DNA from: Dinoroseobacter sp.
GTDB taxonomy: Bacteria; Pseudomonadota; Alphaproteobacteria; Rhodobacterales; Rhodobacteraceae
DNA: 64,000 nt
Direction of reading: 5' to 3'
NCBI GenBank assembly: GCA_017643385.1
Contig: JAEPNN010000009.1
Location: 1-64,000, forward strand
The notes under the pieces are model-generated. The model saw only the letters and a program-made list of their open reading frames with translations, was not told where the DNA came from and made no database searches. The position numbers and the translations under genes are program-made. Positions 27,983 through 37,299 of the stretch are shown here, piece by piece. Position 1 is the stretch's first letter; the number at the start of each line of letters is the position of its first letter.

Positions 27983-29958
27983 TGGCAGTTCTGTCAACAA
28001 ACCAGGCTTTGACGCGCGTTGGCTACAGCGACACCCAAATTGCCAGCGGCCTGTTCTGTGTCGCGCTTGTCCTGACAGTTTTGCAATACAGCGGACTTCT
28101 ACCTTCATGGCTACACCGCATTCCTGAGGAATGGGTGCCACCCTTCGCCGTGTGGCTTGATGCTGCCTTCATCTTTATTCGTGAGGATCTGCAGCTTGAA
28201 AAGTTAACCCGTTGGTTCGCTGAAGGTCCCCTACAATTCATGCTCGATACAACCGCAAACCTTCTTTACGGCAAACGCCGCTGGCCCCGGTTCGAGCAGA
28301 TCCCCTGGAGTGCCATTGCTGCTTCCGCTGCCGTTCTGGGGTACTATCTTGGTGGCTGGCGCCTCGCCCTTTTGGCTGGTGGCACATTCGTCTGGACTGC
28401 ATTGATCGGTCAGTGGAAAGACGCGATGGAAACGATGTCCGTACTTATCGTCGCAGCTCCACTCGCCTTCTTGATCGGCCTCCTAGTAGGCATCGCCGCG
28501 TGGAAATATACTTGGGTTGACCGCGCGGTGAGACCAGTCCTGTCGGTCCTGCAAACCCTACCGTTTTTCACTTACCTTCTGCCAGCAGTGATCTTTTTTA
28601 AAGTTGGTCCCACCGCAGGAGCAGTTGCCACGATCATTTATGCAGTTCCCCCGATGATCTTGATGACGACGCTTGGCCTCAAAAAGGTCTCTCCCGAGGT
28701 CATCGAGGCCGGAAAGATGAGCGGCTGCTCGCGCTGGCAGATGCTACGCCACGTTTACGTGCCTGCTGCTCGCAACGAGATCCTAGTCGGCGTAAACCAA
28801 GTGATCATGCTCTGCCTTGCCATGGTTGTTCTGACAGCCTTTATCGGCATGCCGGGGCTCGGAGCGAAACTGCTGGCAATGATGGGCAGCTTCAAGCTGG
28901 GCAGGTCGTTTGAGATTGGGGTAACCATCGTTTTGCTCGCCGTGACGCTCGACAGATTGTCAAAAGCTTGGGTTGTTAAACTGCCCGAGCATTTTGAGCG
29001 GGGCACGCGATGGTGGGTGCGCCATAAGTATGCCCTCACGGCGCTTGCGGTTTTCGTTTTCTTCACAGTCCTCGGTCAGTTCGTTGGATGGTTCGCCGAA
29101 ATCGGTCGCCGTGAGAGTTTCTCGCAAGGCAAGGAGATTGACACAGCAATCAAGACCTTCCTTGCCTTCGATATCGTCCAGGGCATCACTGGACAAATCC
29201 GCTATGTGCTAAATGTCTGGGTGTTAAACCCATTCCGCGATTTTCTTCTGTCGATCCCGACATTCGGTTTCATCCTAATAGTCATCGCCGGTGCCTTGGC
29301 AATCGGCGGACGCAGACCCGCGCTTTACGCGACCGTTTTCTTTGGGCTGGTGGCATTGTCGGGTTGGTGGGATCGTTCAGTCATCACGCTCTATTCGGTG
29401 ATATCGGCAGTGATCATCGCGACTTTGATCGGCCTGCCGATTGGCATCATGGCAGCGCGTTCTGAAAAATGGTCCCGCAGGGTACTACTGGCCTGTGATA
29501 CCGCTCAAACATTCCCCAGTTTCATTTACCTAATCCCCGCGATCATGCTGTTTGGTATCACAGCGACCTCGGTTGTCATGTCTATCCTCATCTTCGCAAT
29601 GGTTCCGCTGATCCGCTATACCGTAGAGGGGCTGCGCGGCGTCCCGTTGGAAATGACGGAAGCCGCTGATATGTCAGGCGCAACGCGGAGGCAGAAGCTG
29701 TGGAGCGTGCAACTGCCGCTTGCCCTGCCAACCATGGCAGTCGGCTTCAATCAGGCGATCATGTTTGCGTTTTTCATGGTTATCATCGCAGCCTTCATCG
29801 GAACACAGGATCTTGGCCAAGAGCTTCAAAAAACCCTTGCAGGCACGGATCTTGGGAAGAATTTCGTTCTTGGTTTCTGTGTTGCTTTGATGGCACTGAC
29901 GTTCGATATGGCGATCCTGAGCTGGGCTGAAAAGAAAAAGGCACAACTGGGCCTCTGA
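27979..29958 (+). CDS. tmoV: TMAO ABC transporter permease (double-length)
   Basis: A 659-residue permease with two binding-protein-dependent transport domains in one chain. The first conserved EAA-like loop is EAGKMSGCSRWQMLRHVYVPAA (about residue 239) and the second is EAADMSGATRRQKLWSVQLPLA (about 561). So one polypeptide supplies both halves that are normally two ProW copies. The start overlaps tmoW and a terminator follows 26 bases after the stop. Confidence 0.92.
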   Translation: MMAVLSTNQALTRVGYSDTQIASGLFCVALVLTVLQYSGLLPSWLHRIPEEWVPPFAVWLDAAFIFIREDLQLEKLTRWFAEGPLQFMLDTTANLLYGKRRWPRFEQIPWSAIAASAAVLGYYLGGWRLALLAGGTFVWTALIGQWKDAMETMSVLIVAAPLAFLIGLLVGIAAWKYTWVDRAVRPVLSVLQTLPFFTYLLPAVIFFKVGPTAGAVATIIYAVPPMILMTTLGLKKVSPEVIEAGKMSGCSRWQMLRHVYVPAARNEILVGVNQVIMLCLAMVVLTAFIGMPGLGAKLLAMMGSFKLGRSFEIGVTIVLLAVTLDRLSKAWVVKLPEHFERGTRWWVRHKYALTALAVFVFFTVLGQFVGWFAEIGRRESFSQGKEIDTAIKTFLAFDIVQGITGQIRYVLNVWVLNPFRDFLLSIPTFGFILIVIAGALAIGGRRPALYATVFFGLVALSGWWDRSVITLYSVISAVIIATLIGLPIGIMAARSEKWSRRVLLACDTAQTFPSFIYLIPAIMLFGITATSVVMSILIFAMVPLIRYTVEGLRGVPLEMTEAADMSGATRRQKLWSVQLPLALPTMAVGFNQAIMFAFFMVIIAAFIGTQDLGQELQKTLAGTDLGKNFVLGFCVALMALTFDMAILSWAEKKKAQLGL

Positions 29959-29983
29959 CGATGCCAAAGTGACCACTTGAATT

Positions 29984-30014
29984 GGGGACGCAGTCAATGC
30001 CGTGTCCCCTTTTT
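29984..30014 (+). terminator. Intrinsic terminator of tmoXWV
   Basis: GGGGAC (29984-29989) pairs with GTCCCC (30004-30009), extended inward by two weaker pairs, and is followed by TTTTT. Confidence 0.75.
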
Positions 30015-30443
30015 CTTCGCAGTGCTGGAATGGGAAAGCATCTTCTTGTCCGACCCGAACGCTTTCCCTACGGTCGACTTGCGTCGGACGACCTAAATAA
30101 CCCCGTCAGATACACGACGATAGTCTATCTCCGGCGTCCTGAACTCACTCATGCAGCGCCGACAGACAACACAGCCCATAAAGAGCAAGCAATGGCGTGG
30201 TTAGCGAACGGCGCAGCTTCCCTGACCGGCTCAGCACATCTGATCCTAAATCAGTCGCTAGCATTTCAACGCAACTCCCATACCGTCACCACCTTGAGCC
30301 CTGATTTAGACGCGTTCAGGTCTTTTACCTACCGTGTAGACTGCTTTCTCGGGCCAGTACCATTTGATCGAGTCTCACAATCCAACTGCGCCAGCTTACG
30401 ATGAAATCGTATCGCCTTCGACGTCTCGCAGATCCCTGCAGTA
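30015..30443. other. 430-base interval without a supported gene
   Basis: Between the tmo terminator and the next minus-strand gene I find no frame with a ribosome site, a domain or coding-like wobble use. A 140-codon frame at 29982-30404 starts inside the terminator and is rejected. No repeat or mobile-element end is visible. Confidence 0.5.
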
Positions 30444-32330
30444 TCAGGTGGCGGGAACGCCTTTTGGTCGAACCATTCGCTTCTGTGCGGCGATACGGAA
30501 CGGCGCGTTTGCTCCGCCATAACCTGCATAGTCTATTTGACGTTGCACGATTTCAAAAAACACCCCAAAGCCCGTCATCTCGGAGTAGCATTGAAAGAAA
30601 CTGCCGCTTTCGTCCTCATCATACAAAACGTTCATCGACTTCATGCGCTTTAGCAATTCTGGATCGATGACAAATCGTGCTTCAAGGTCGGCATAGTAGT
30701 TTGACGAAATTGGAAGTGGTTTGAAGCCGTTCCCAATGAGCGTTTGCAGCGTTTCAAAGATGTCGTCAGTCGCGAAGGCAATATGCTGAACCGATGCACC
30801 GAACGTTTCTGACAAGAACGCCCCAGCAAGTGTACGATGCGTATCAGCTCCATTCAGCGTTATCCTGAACTTACCATCCATCGTTTCAAGTGCCTGAGAT
30901 CGCACGATACCATCTGGATCGACCACGTCGACCATCGCCGATTTCTTCATCTCGAAGAGGGTGGAATAGAACAGCGACCAACTGAGCATATCCTCATAGC
31001 TCATGGTTTGAGCAATATGATCGATCCGGGTTAGGCCCGCATTTCCAGGCTCGGTGTTGGAAGCCACGAACTCAGATTGCCAAACCTCTTGCACCGCAGT
31101 TTCTGCGTTCATGAAATGCAGCACGGAACCTGCCAGCCCCTTAATCGCTGGTATCGATGCCTCACCCGGTCCCAGGGGTTGGCCAAAGGGATTATCGCCC
31201 AGCTTCTCAGCCCGAGTGATCACGTCGGCAGCGTCCTGAACCGAGATTCCAATATCGCAGACATTCGTGCCTCGTGCATTCCAACTGGACGCAGCATGGC
31301 CTTCGGTTTCTTTGTTGAGAACGATACGCGTTTCCCCCTGCTGCCAAAGCGAAACGGCTTTGTTGCGATGAGTCCCTGTCAGCGTAAAACCAAGCTGTTC
31401 TAACAACGATTGGAGCGCTTCCGCTTCCTTTCCGCGTGTCGCGAATTCTATGAACGCAACGCCATCTGGCGATTGCGGGGCCGGAACGGGTGGGGTGCTT
31501 AATGAAAGCTCAGGCTCGGCGCGCGCCACCTGGTCCATCAAATCGATAAGAGAGCGGTAACCGTCACGCGCAAGCTGCCGGGTGTTCCCACCACGGAACA
31601 TGTCGTTGAAGATCTCAAGACTGATGGGGCCTGAATAGCCCGTTGCCATCACGGCCTGCATGAAGCCGGTCACGTCTAAATCACCCTCGCCGGGCATGTT
31701 CCTGAAATGACGTGACCAGTAGAGCAGGTCCATGTCAATTGCGGGAGCATCGGCCAACTGAACAAAGAAGATCTTGTCGCCCGGGACAGACCGCAGACTG
31801 TTGGGATCAAGCTTACGGCCCAAGGTATGAAAGCTATCAACGATCAGGCCCACGTTAGAATGGTCTGCCCGACGCACAATCTCCCAGGCGTCCCTATGAT
31901 CGTTCACGTGACGTCCCCAGGCGAGGGCCTCGTAGCCGATCCTCAAATCGCGCTTTGCTGCACGCTCGCCTAACTCAGCCAGATCATCAGCCGCGCGATC
32001 GATTCCACCAAGTGCTTTGGGATGCACAGACGAGCAGATCAGAACAAGATCCGTCCCAAGTTCCTGCATAACCTCAAACTTGCGTTCTGCCCGGTCGAAC
32101 GCTTTCCCCCGGAAAGGTTCCGGCAGGGTTTCAAAGTCCCGAAAGGGCTGGAACAGCATAATCTCGAGACCATGGTCTCGCACCATCGCCCCTACCTCTT
32201 TGGGAGAGCCATCATGCGCTATAAAATCCTGCTCAAAAATCTCGATCCCGTCGAACCCAGCCGCGGCGATCGCTTCCAGCTTTTCGCGCAGGTTCCCTGA
32301 GATGGAGACTGTGGCTATGGACGTTTTCAT
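30444..32330 (-). CDS. 3-dehydroshikimate dehydratase-like fusion (TIM barrel plus HPPD-like domain)
   Basis: A 628-residue two-domain protein. Residues 1 to about 270 form an AP-endonuclease-2/xylose-isomerase-like TIM barrel (GFDGIEIFEQDF, IGYEALAWGRHVNDH, LIVDSFHTLGR, LEIFNDMFRGGN); residues about 285-628 resemble 4-hydroxyphenylpyruvate dioxygenase (RIDHIAQTMSYEDMLSWSLFYSTLF, VQHIAFATDDIF, FGVFFEIVQRQ). This pairing is known from bacterial QuiC/QsuB 3-dehydroshikimate dehydratases, which make protocatechuate. Start ATG 32330 overlaps the previous stop as ATGA. It ends the eight-gene minus-strand operon, so the true substrate may be a related cyclic keto-polyol. Confidence 0.82.
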   Translation of the reverse strand: MKTSIATVSISGNLREKLEAIAAAGFDGIEIFEQDFIAHDGSPKEVGAMVRDHGLEIMLFQPFRDFETLPEPFRGKAFDRAERKFEVMQELGTDLVLICSSVHPKALGGIDRAADDLAELGERAAKRDLRIGYEALAWGRHVNDHRDAWEIVRRADHSNVGLIVDSFHTLGRKLDPNSLRSVPGDKIFFVQLADAPAIDMDLLYWSRHFRNMPGEGDLDVTGFMQAVMATGYSGPISLEIFNDMFRGGNTRQLARDGYRSLIDLMDQVARAEPELSLSTPPVPAPQSPDGVAFIEFATRGKEAEALQSLLEQLGFTLTGTHRNKAVSLWQQGETRIVLNKETEGHAASSWNARGTNVCDIGISVQDAADVITRAEKLGDNPFGQPLGPGEASIPAIKGLAGSVLHFMNAETAVQEVWQSEFVASNTEPGNAGLTRIDHIAQTMSYEDMLSWSLFYSTLFEMKKSAMVDVVDPDGIVRSQALETMDGKFRITLNGADTHRTLAGAFLSETFGASVQHIAFATDDIFETLQTLIGNGFKPLPISSNYYADLEARFVIDPELLKRMKSMNVLYDEDESGSFFQCYSEMTGFGVFFEIVQRQIDYAGYGGANAPFRIAAQKRMVRPKGVPAT

Positions 32331-33538
32331 GCGGACACGCGCTCCCATACGCCCCCGGCAGCGTTGGAACGCACCGAAGCTTCAATGAACGCAACTCCAG
32401 CAGCACCGTCTTCAACCTTGGGCAGCGATGTTGCGCCTTCCGGCACATCCAGCCCGTCCCGGCGCGCGGCAACGGCGAGTGCAAATTCTGTGTAGAGATT
32501 GGCCCAGGCTTCTATCAATCCTTCAGGAAAACCCCGCCCTGTGCGCGTCAACCTTTCCGTAGCCGGTGAAATGCCATGACCCTGTCCCCGGGTCAGAACC
32601 TGATCGGGTTGGCCGAAGATGTTTAACTTCAGATGCTCAGCATGCTCCATGTCCCACTCCAATCCTCCGAGCGCACCGAAGATGCGTAGGCGAAGCCCTC
32701 CCCGATTGCCCGGAGCCAGGCGCGTGGCCATAAGCGTACCCGGGATATTCCCTTCGTACCGGGTCGACATGAAGACCGTATCTTCAAGCGGTTTAGGGGC
32801 GCCACAGACATGAAACTCTGCCCTCAGATCCGTCAATTCAAGGCCTGAGACAAAGGACGCAAGATGCGCCGCGTGAGTGCCGATGTCGCCGACACAGCTG
32901 GTAGGCCCTGAAACCTTTGGGTCGAGCCGCCATTTGACATGGGGCGCATCGGAAACCGTTTCAGGCGTCATCCAGTCCTGCATGAACTCGACGTGGATCT
33001 GGTTGATCTCGCCAAGCTGCCCGCTGGCAACGATCTCGCGGGCCTGCCGGATCATCGGATAGCAGGACATCACATAGCTTACGCCGAAAACATTGCCTGA
33101 CTGGCATGCCTTGGCGACCAACCCTTGCGCTTCACTGAGCTCATTGGTGAGCGGCTTGTCACACAGCACGTCAATCCCCGCCTCCAAAAACGCCATGGCT
33201 GCCGGAAAATGCGCGTTGTTTGGTGTTGTGATCATCACAGCATCAACCCCATCAGGTCGCGCGGCTTCGGCAGAAGCCATCTCGGCAAAACCCGCATAAG
33301 CGCGATCTGGTTCGATAAACCACTCCCCCGCACGTGCTTTGGAGCGTGCCGGATCGGAGGAAAGTGCGCCAGCGACGATCTCCCAGCGATTGGTCATGCG
33401 CGCGGCCATAGCCTGGGTCTGCGAAATCCGCCCACCCCCGACAACGCCCAATCGCAAACGACGCGATTGCTCTGGAAAGGGTCCGGTGGACGTTATTGGG
33501 CCGTTCAAGATTGCGTGGGACATCTGAGAATTGCTCAT
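32327..33538 (-). CDS. Gfo/Idh/MocA-family oxidoreductase
   Basis: A 403-residue NAD(P)-dependent dehydrogenase. The Rossmann motif is LGVVGGGRISQTQA (about residue 30) and the catalytic-lysine motif is CDKPLT (about 127), a conservative change from the usual EKP. SCVGDIGTHAAHLASFV is the typical C-terminal-domain His segment. The family oxidises or reduces sugars, inositols and other cyclitols. It is coupled by ATGA to the unknown gene upstream and the dehydratase-like gene downstream. Confidence 0.88.
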   Translation of the reverse strand: MSNSQMSHAILNGPITSTGPFPEQSRRLRLGVVGGGRISQTQAMAARMTNRWEIVAGALSSDPARSKARAGEWFIEPDRAYAGFAEMASAEAARPDGVDAVMITTPNNAHFPAAMAFLEAGIDVLCDKPLTNELSEAQGLVAKACQSGNVFGVSYVMSCYPMIRQAREIVASGQLGEINQIHVEFMQDWMTPETVSDAPHVKWRLDPKVSGPTSCVGDIGTHAAHLASFVSGLELTDLRAEFHVCGAPKPLEDTVFMSTRYEGNIPGTLMATRLAPGNRGGLRLRIFGALGGLEWDMEHAEHLKLNIFGQPDQVLTRGQGHGISPATERLTRTGRGFPEGLIEAWANLYTEFALAVAARRDGLDVPEGATSLPKVEDGAAGVAFIEASVRSNAAGGVWERVSA

Positions 33539-34188
33539 GGTGGTGTCGCCCCTTCAGGAAGCATCTCTACTGCCAGAAACACAGACGGCGTGATCGTCTC
33601 GAACTGATGCCAGGGATAATTCCCGTCAGCATCATACATCGGGCGGTGCGTAGTGCCGGGCGCCATAGGCTCTTCGAGGTAAAGCGTCGCTATATCCTTC
33701 TGATGGCATTGTTGCATTTTACCGAATCCAAGAACCTGCGTGTGAACCTCGCGAAACCCCGGAACCGGGCAAAAGTCGTGATCTTTGTGAAGACCCACAT
33801 TCAATGGGACGGTCGCTGAATGGTACATGGTGAACCCAAACTGACCCACCCAGGTTTTTGGCGACATGAAGTGCCCAATCCCGCGCAAACGCTCTTCACC
33901 GCGTACGTCGAAGGCAGAGGGCCAGAACGCTCGTATCTGCTCCATCAGAGCATCGTCCGAGAGATCATTATTAAGCTGCTGTATGAGCAAAACAAATCCA
34001 GCATCTGCGATTAGCGCATCGTGCACAATAACCGACTGCAACGGCGGTATCGTCTGGTTTGAAACCCGAAACGAGGTTTCGCCAAGGTTCAAGGCAATCG
34101 CACGCCCTGAGATCTTGTAGTTCGGTTCGCCAGCCACAAGGGTGACCTCAAAGAAAGGTTCTGCGAATTCAAGCGTTTCAACTGGCAT
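33535..34188 (-). CDS. Cupin-like protein of unknown function in the cyclitol-type operon
   Basis: A 217-residue protein from ATG 34188, behind GGAGAT. It is predicted as mostly beta, with His-rich segments HKDHDF, REVHTQVLG, MQQCHQKD, GTTHRPM and YPWHQFE that could bind a metal as in cupins. No family is recognised. It overlaps the upstream dehydrogenase by 11 bases and the next one by ATGA, so it is a core member of the operon; an isomerase or dioxygenase role is conceivable but unsupported. Confidence 0.75.
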   Translation of the reverse strand: MPVETLEFAEPFFEVTLVAGEPNYKISGRAIALNLGETSFRVSNQTIPPLQSVIVHDALIADAGFVLLIQQLNNDLSDDALMEQIRAFWPSAFDVRGEERLRGIGHFMSPKTWVGQFGFTMYHSATVPLNVGLHKDHDFCPVPGFREVHTQVLGFGKMQQCHQKDIATLYLEEPMAPGTTHRPMYDADGNYPWHQFETITPSVFLAVEMLPEGATPP

Positions 34189-35359
34189 TCGACATCTCCA
34201 CGACGCGTTCGGACGGAAATTGGACTGGAAGAGGATCGGGAACCTGACAGGAACTAAGAAGGTCCACATACCCTCCGCGTTCCGGCGCACTCAAAATACC
34301 CTGCATGGCCTCAAGTACATGGTAGGCTAATTCACCACTTGCTCGAGGTTGCCGCCCCTCACGCGACGCATACGCCAGATCGAGAAGACCGAGCCCCCGG
34401 CTGTCGTCGTTGTAGCTGTGCACATTCTCGGCCACCAACCATTCATCGCGGCCCTGCGGACGCGGCTGCACCTCCCAACGCGACTGAGCACGCGTGCGGT
34501 ACCAAATTGGGCCACCAAATATATTGGCACCATGCACCGGGTCAGGATCAGGAATGCAAATCGTTCCGCTTTCGCCATAAACCTCAAAGCGCGGCGTATC
34601 GCTGTCCCAAATATCAAAACTTATAGTCATCGACGCGATGGCACCGCTTTCAAACTCGATCGTTGAAAGCGAGTGGGTCTCGACTTCGACGGGTATTTCT
34701 TCGCCATGGCGCGGACCAAACTCTATCGTTCGTGTGTCAAAACTACGCCGCCCGACACCTGACACTCGCGCGATCGGGCCAAGCAGAAACACCATCGCCG
34801 TCAGGTAATAAGGACCAAGGTCAAGCAGAGGCCCCCCACCATGTTGATAGTAGAAATCCGGGTTCGGATTGTGCCGCTCAACGCCACGCGTTCCAACAAA
34901 AGCCATCGCACCAATGGGTTTCCCAATCAGGCCGTCGTCAATAAGTTTGCGAACCGTCTGCCAGCGCCCGCCCAGGAAGGTATCAGGGGCATTGCCAACC
35001 AGCAGGCCCTTATCTGCCGCGCTGTCGAGCACGCCCCTTGCGTCTTCCAATGACGTGGCCAGCGGCTTCTCGGAATAAACGTGTTTGTCGGCGGCAAGTG
35101 CTCTTTCGCATATCTCAGCGTGAGCTGCCGGAATGGTGAGGTTGAGGATTGCGTCGATATCGGGATCGCTCAAAACATCGTCCACGCTACACACACGCGG
35201 GACACCAAATGCTTTGGCTTGTGCCTCAGCCTCGGCTCGGTTCAGGCTGGCACAGGCAACAACGTCAATCTCGGGGAAGCTGGCGCAGTTTTTCAGGTAG
35301 ATAGAACTTATGCGTCCGGTTCCGACCAAACCGACACGGAACGGCTCACCCTTCCACAT
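34178..35359 (-). CDS. Gfo/Idh/MocA-family oxidoreductase
   Basis: A 393-residue dehydrogenase with GLVGTGRISSIYLKNC at the N-terminus and YSEKPLATSLEDARG carrying the family's catalytic lysine (about residue 96). GGPLLDLGPYYLTAMVFLLGP is the usual active-site helix, with Asp and Tyr where His is common. It starts three bases after the TRAP large subunit stops and overlaps the cupin-like gene. Substrate unknown; probably a polyol brought in by the TRAP system. Confidence 0.88.
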   Translation of the reverse strand: MWKGEPFRVGLVGTGRISSIYLKNCASFPEIDVVACASLNRAEAEAQAKAFGVPRVCSVDDVLSDPDIDAILNLTIPAAHAEICERALAADKHVYSEKPLATSLEDARGVLDSAADKGLLVGNAPDTFLGGRWQTVRKLIDDGLIGKPIGAMAFVGTRGVERHNPNPDFYYQHGGGPLLDLGPYYLTAMVFLLGPIARVSGVGRRSFDTRTIEFGPRHGEEIPVEVETHSLSTIEFESGAIASMTISFDIWDSDTPRFEVYGESGTICIPDPDPVHGANIFGGPIWYRTRAQSRWEVQPRPQGRDEWLVAENVHSYNDDSRGLGLLDLAYASREGRQPRASGELAYHVLEAMQGILSAPERGGYVDLLSSCQVPDPLPVQFPSERVVEMSNAS

Positions 35360-35362
35360 TCT

Positions 35363-36658
35363 CTACCCCTGATATCCGAACATGCGCGGCAGCCAAAGAA
35401 CGATCTCTGGCACGAGGATCATCACCAGCAATGCCGCGATGAGCACCGCTAGGAACGCCCAGATTTCGCGGATGATTTCCTTGAGCGGAATCCCGGTCAC
35501 TGCATTGATAACAAACAGAAGGATTCCATAAGGTGGCGTGATCAATCCGATCATTGAGTTGACGACGATCAGAACTCCGAAATGCACCAGATCAATCCCA
35601 AGTGCCTCAGTCGTGGGGATGAAGAGCGGCACGATAACCAGAATGATAACCGTTGCATCCAGAATGCATCCGAGAAGCAGAACGAGCAAATTGATCAGGA
35701 TAAGGAAGACCAGCGGATGGATATCGGCACCCGCAAGTGACGCGGACAAAGCCTGGGGGATGTTCTCCTGAACCACCACGTAAGTAAGGATCATCGAGGC
35801 GCCGATCACCAACCCGACCGAAGCCGCAGAGCGCGCGCTCTCGACAAAGACCTGATAAAGGTTCCGAACACTGATGGCACGGTAAAGACCTGCGGCGATT
35901 ATAAACGCGTAAAGTGCCGCGATAGCTGCAGCTTCAGTCGGCGTCGTGATGCCGCTGTAGAGACAGTAAAGCAGGATAAAGGGCATAAGCAGCGCGGGCG
36001 TTGCCCTTACCGTCAATGCAGGCAATTCGCGAAACGGCACGGGTTCTTCCGCACCAAAATTACGTCGATGCGAAATGAGCGTATTCATTCCCATCAGCAC
36101 AAAGCCCATCAGAAGGCCGGGTACGATACCCCCGAGGAACAGGTCTTTAACGGAAGCGCCTGACACGAGAGCATAGATAACCATCGGGATGGACGGTGGG
36201 ATGATCGGTCCGATTGTCGCCGTGGCCGCAGTGATCGCAGCAGCGTAACCGCGCGTGTACTTCCCACTCTTGACCATCATTTCAATGATGATCTTGCCGA
36301 TACCCGCAGCGTCCGCGACCGCAGAGCCCGACATGCCGGAAAAGATCAGGGAGGCGACGACATTTACATGCCCCATACCCCCGCGGAAGCGTCCGACAAC
36401 TGCGATACAGAAATTCAGAAGCCGGTCCGAAATAGAACCCGCATTCATGATATTTGCTGAGACGATGAAAAGCGGCACGGCCAGCAAAAGAAAACCGTCA
36501 AACAGCCTCTGCACCATGGTCTCACCGGCAATGGCAAGGTCCTGGCCTGCAACGCCGAGATACACGATGACACCAATGAATATTGCAAAGGCGACCGGAG
36601 TTCCAATTGCAGCCATTCCGAAAAGGGCAGCAAGGCCCATGATTAGCTCAATGCTCAT
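35363..36658 (-). CDS. dctM: TRAP transporter large permease subunit (DctM-type)
   Basis: A 431-residue, very hydrophobic protein with about twelve membrane segments of the DctM/SiaM type. GMSGSAVADAAGIGKI (about 112) and IGPIIPPSIPMVIYA (about 148) are family signatures. It works with the small membrane subunit and the periplasmic receptor of the same operon to import a solute with sodium. It overlaps the small subunit by ATGA. Confidence 0.93.
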   Translation of the reverse strand: MSIELIMGLAALFGMAAIGTPVAFAIFIGVIVYLGVAGQDLAIAGETMVQRLFDGFLLLAVPLFIVSANIMNAGSISDRLLNFCIAVVGRFRGGMGHVNVVASLIFSGMSGSAVADAAGIGKIIIEMMVKSGKYTRGYAAAITAATATIGPIIPPSIPMVIYALVSGASVKDLFLGGIVPGLLMGFVLMGMNTLISHRRNFGAEEPVPFRELPALTVRATPALLMPFILLYCLYSGITTPTEAAAIAALYAFIIAAGLYRAISVRNLYQVFVESARSAASVGLVIGASMILTYVVVQENIPQALSASLAGADIHPLVFLILINLLVLLLGCILDATVIILVIVPLFIPTTEALGIDLVHFGVLIVVNSMIGLITPPYGILLFVINAVTGIPLKEIIREIWAFLAVLIAALLVMILVPEIVLWLPRMFGYQG

Positions 36659-37263
36659 TGGTCAAGCTCCTCAATAGCGGAGGAACTTGCGACAATTTCC
36701 TCGATCTCTCCTGTCGGAGGACCGTCTCGGGTAATGGTCACGATTTGCCATGAATACCTTATGATGGCGACAACCATCAAAAGCACAACCGATGCAAATA
36801 GCCATTTGATGGCAATCTGATCGCCGGTGATCGGGATACGAAGGGTTTGAATCTTTTTCAGTTCCATCAGCCGATTGTCAAACACCACGTCCCACATGGC
36901 TGGAAGCGCATACAGCATCGCAACAACAATCCCAGCCGAACTGAGATAGGCAAGGATGCGGCGTCCAGCGCGCGGCAGCGAAAGATATAAGATGTCGAAG
37001 GTGACGTGATCACGTTCGCGCACAATGAAGGCGCAGCCAAAGAACACGGCCCACACCCAGATCAGCGAGATTAGGTTCACGGTCCAGCCGATTGGCTGAA
37101 GTGATGCCATCCAGTCTGAGATCGGTGGGATAGGCATCATCCAAGCGATCTTGGCCGCATAACGGGAAAAGATCTGGATGAGGAAAGTAACAAATATCGC
37201 CGCGAGCATAAGCGCGGCGATAAACTCTGTTGTACGGGAGAACCATTTGAACAAATTTTTCAT
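36655..37263 (-). CDS. dctQ: TRAP transporter small permease subunit (DctQ-type)
   Basis: A 202-residue protein with four membrane helices, the usual DctQ topology, and the family text FFGCAFIVRERDHVTFDIL near residue 76. It lies between the receptor gene (36 bases upstream) and the large subunit (ATGA overlap). Confidence 0.9.
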   Translation of the reverse strand: MKNLFKWFSRTTEFIAALMLAAIFVTFLIQIFSRYAAKIAWMMPIPPISDWMASLQPIGWTVNLISLIWVWAVFFGCAFIVRERDHVTFDILYLSLPRAGRRILAYLSSAGIVVAMLYALPAMWDVVFDNRLMELKKIQTLRIPITGDQIAIKWLFASVVLLMVVAIIRYSWQIVTITRDGPPTGEIEEIVASSSAIEELDQ

Positions 37264-37299
37264 GTCAGGCTCTCCCGGTATTTTCGCAGTTTAGTCGGC

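Noticed and set aside
29982-30404. 140-codon plus-strand frame after tmoV
   Set aside because: Starts within the terminator hairpin and shows no protein-like features.
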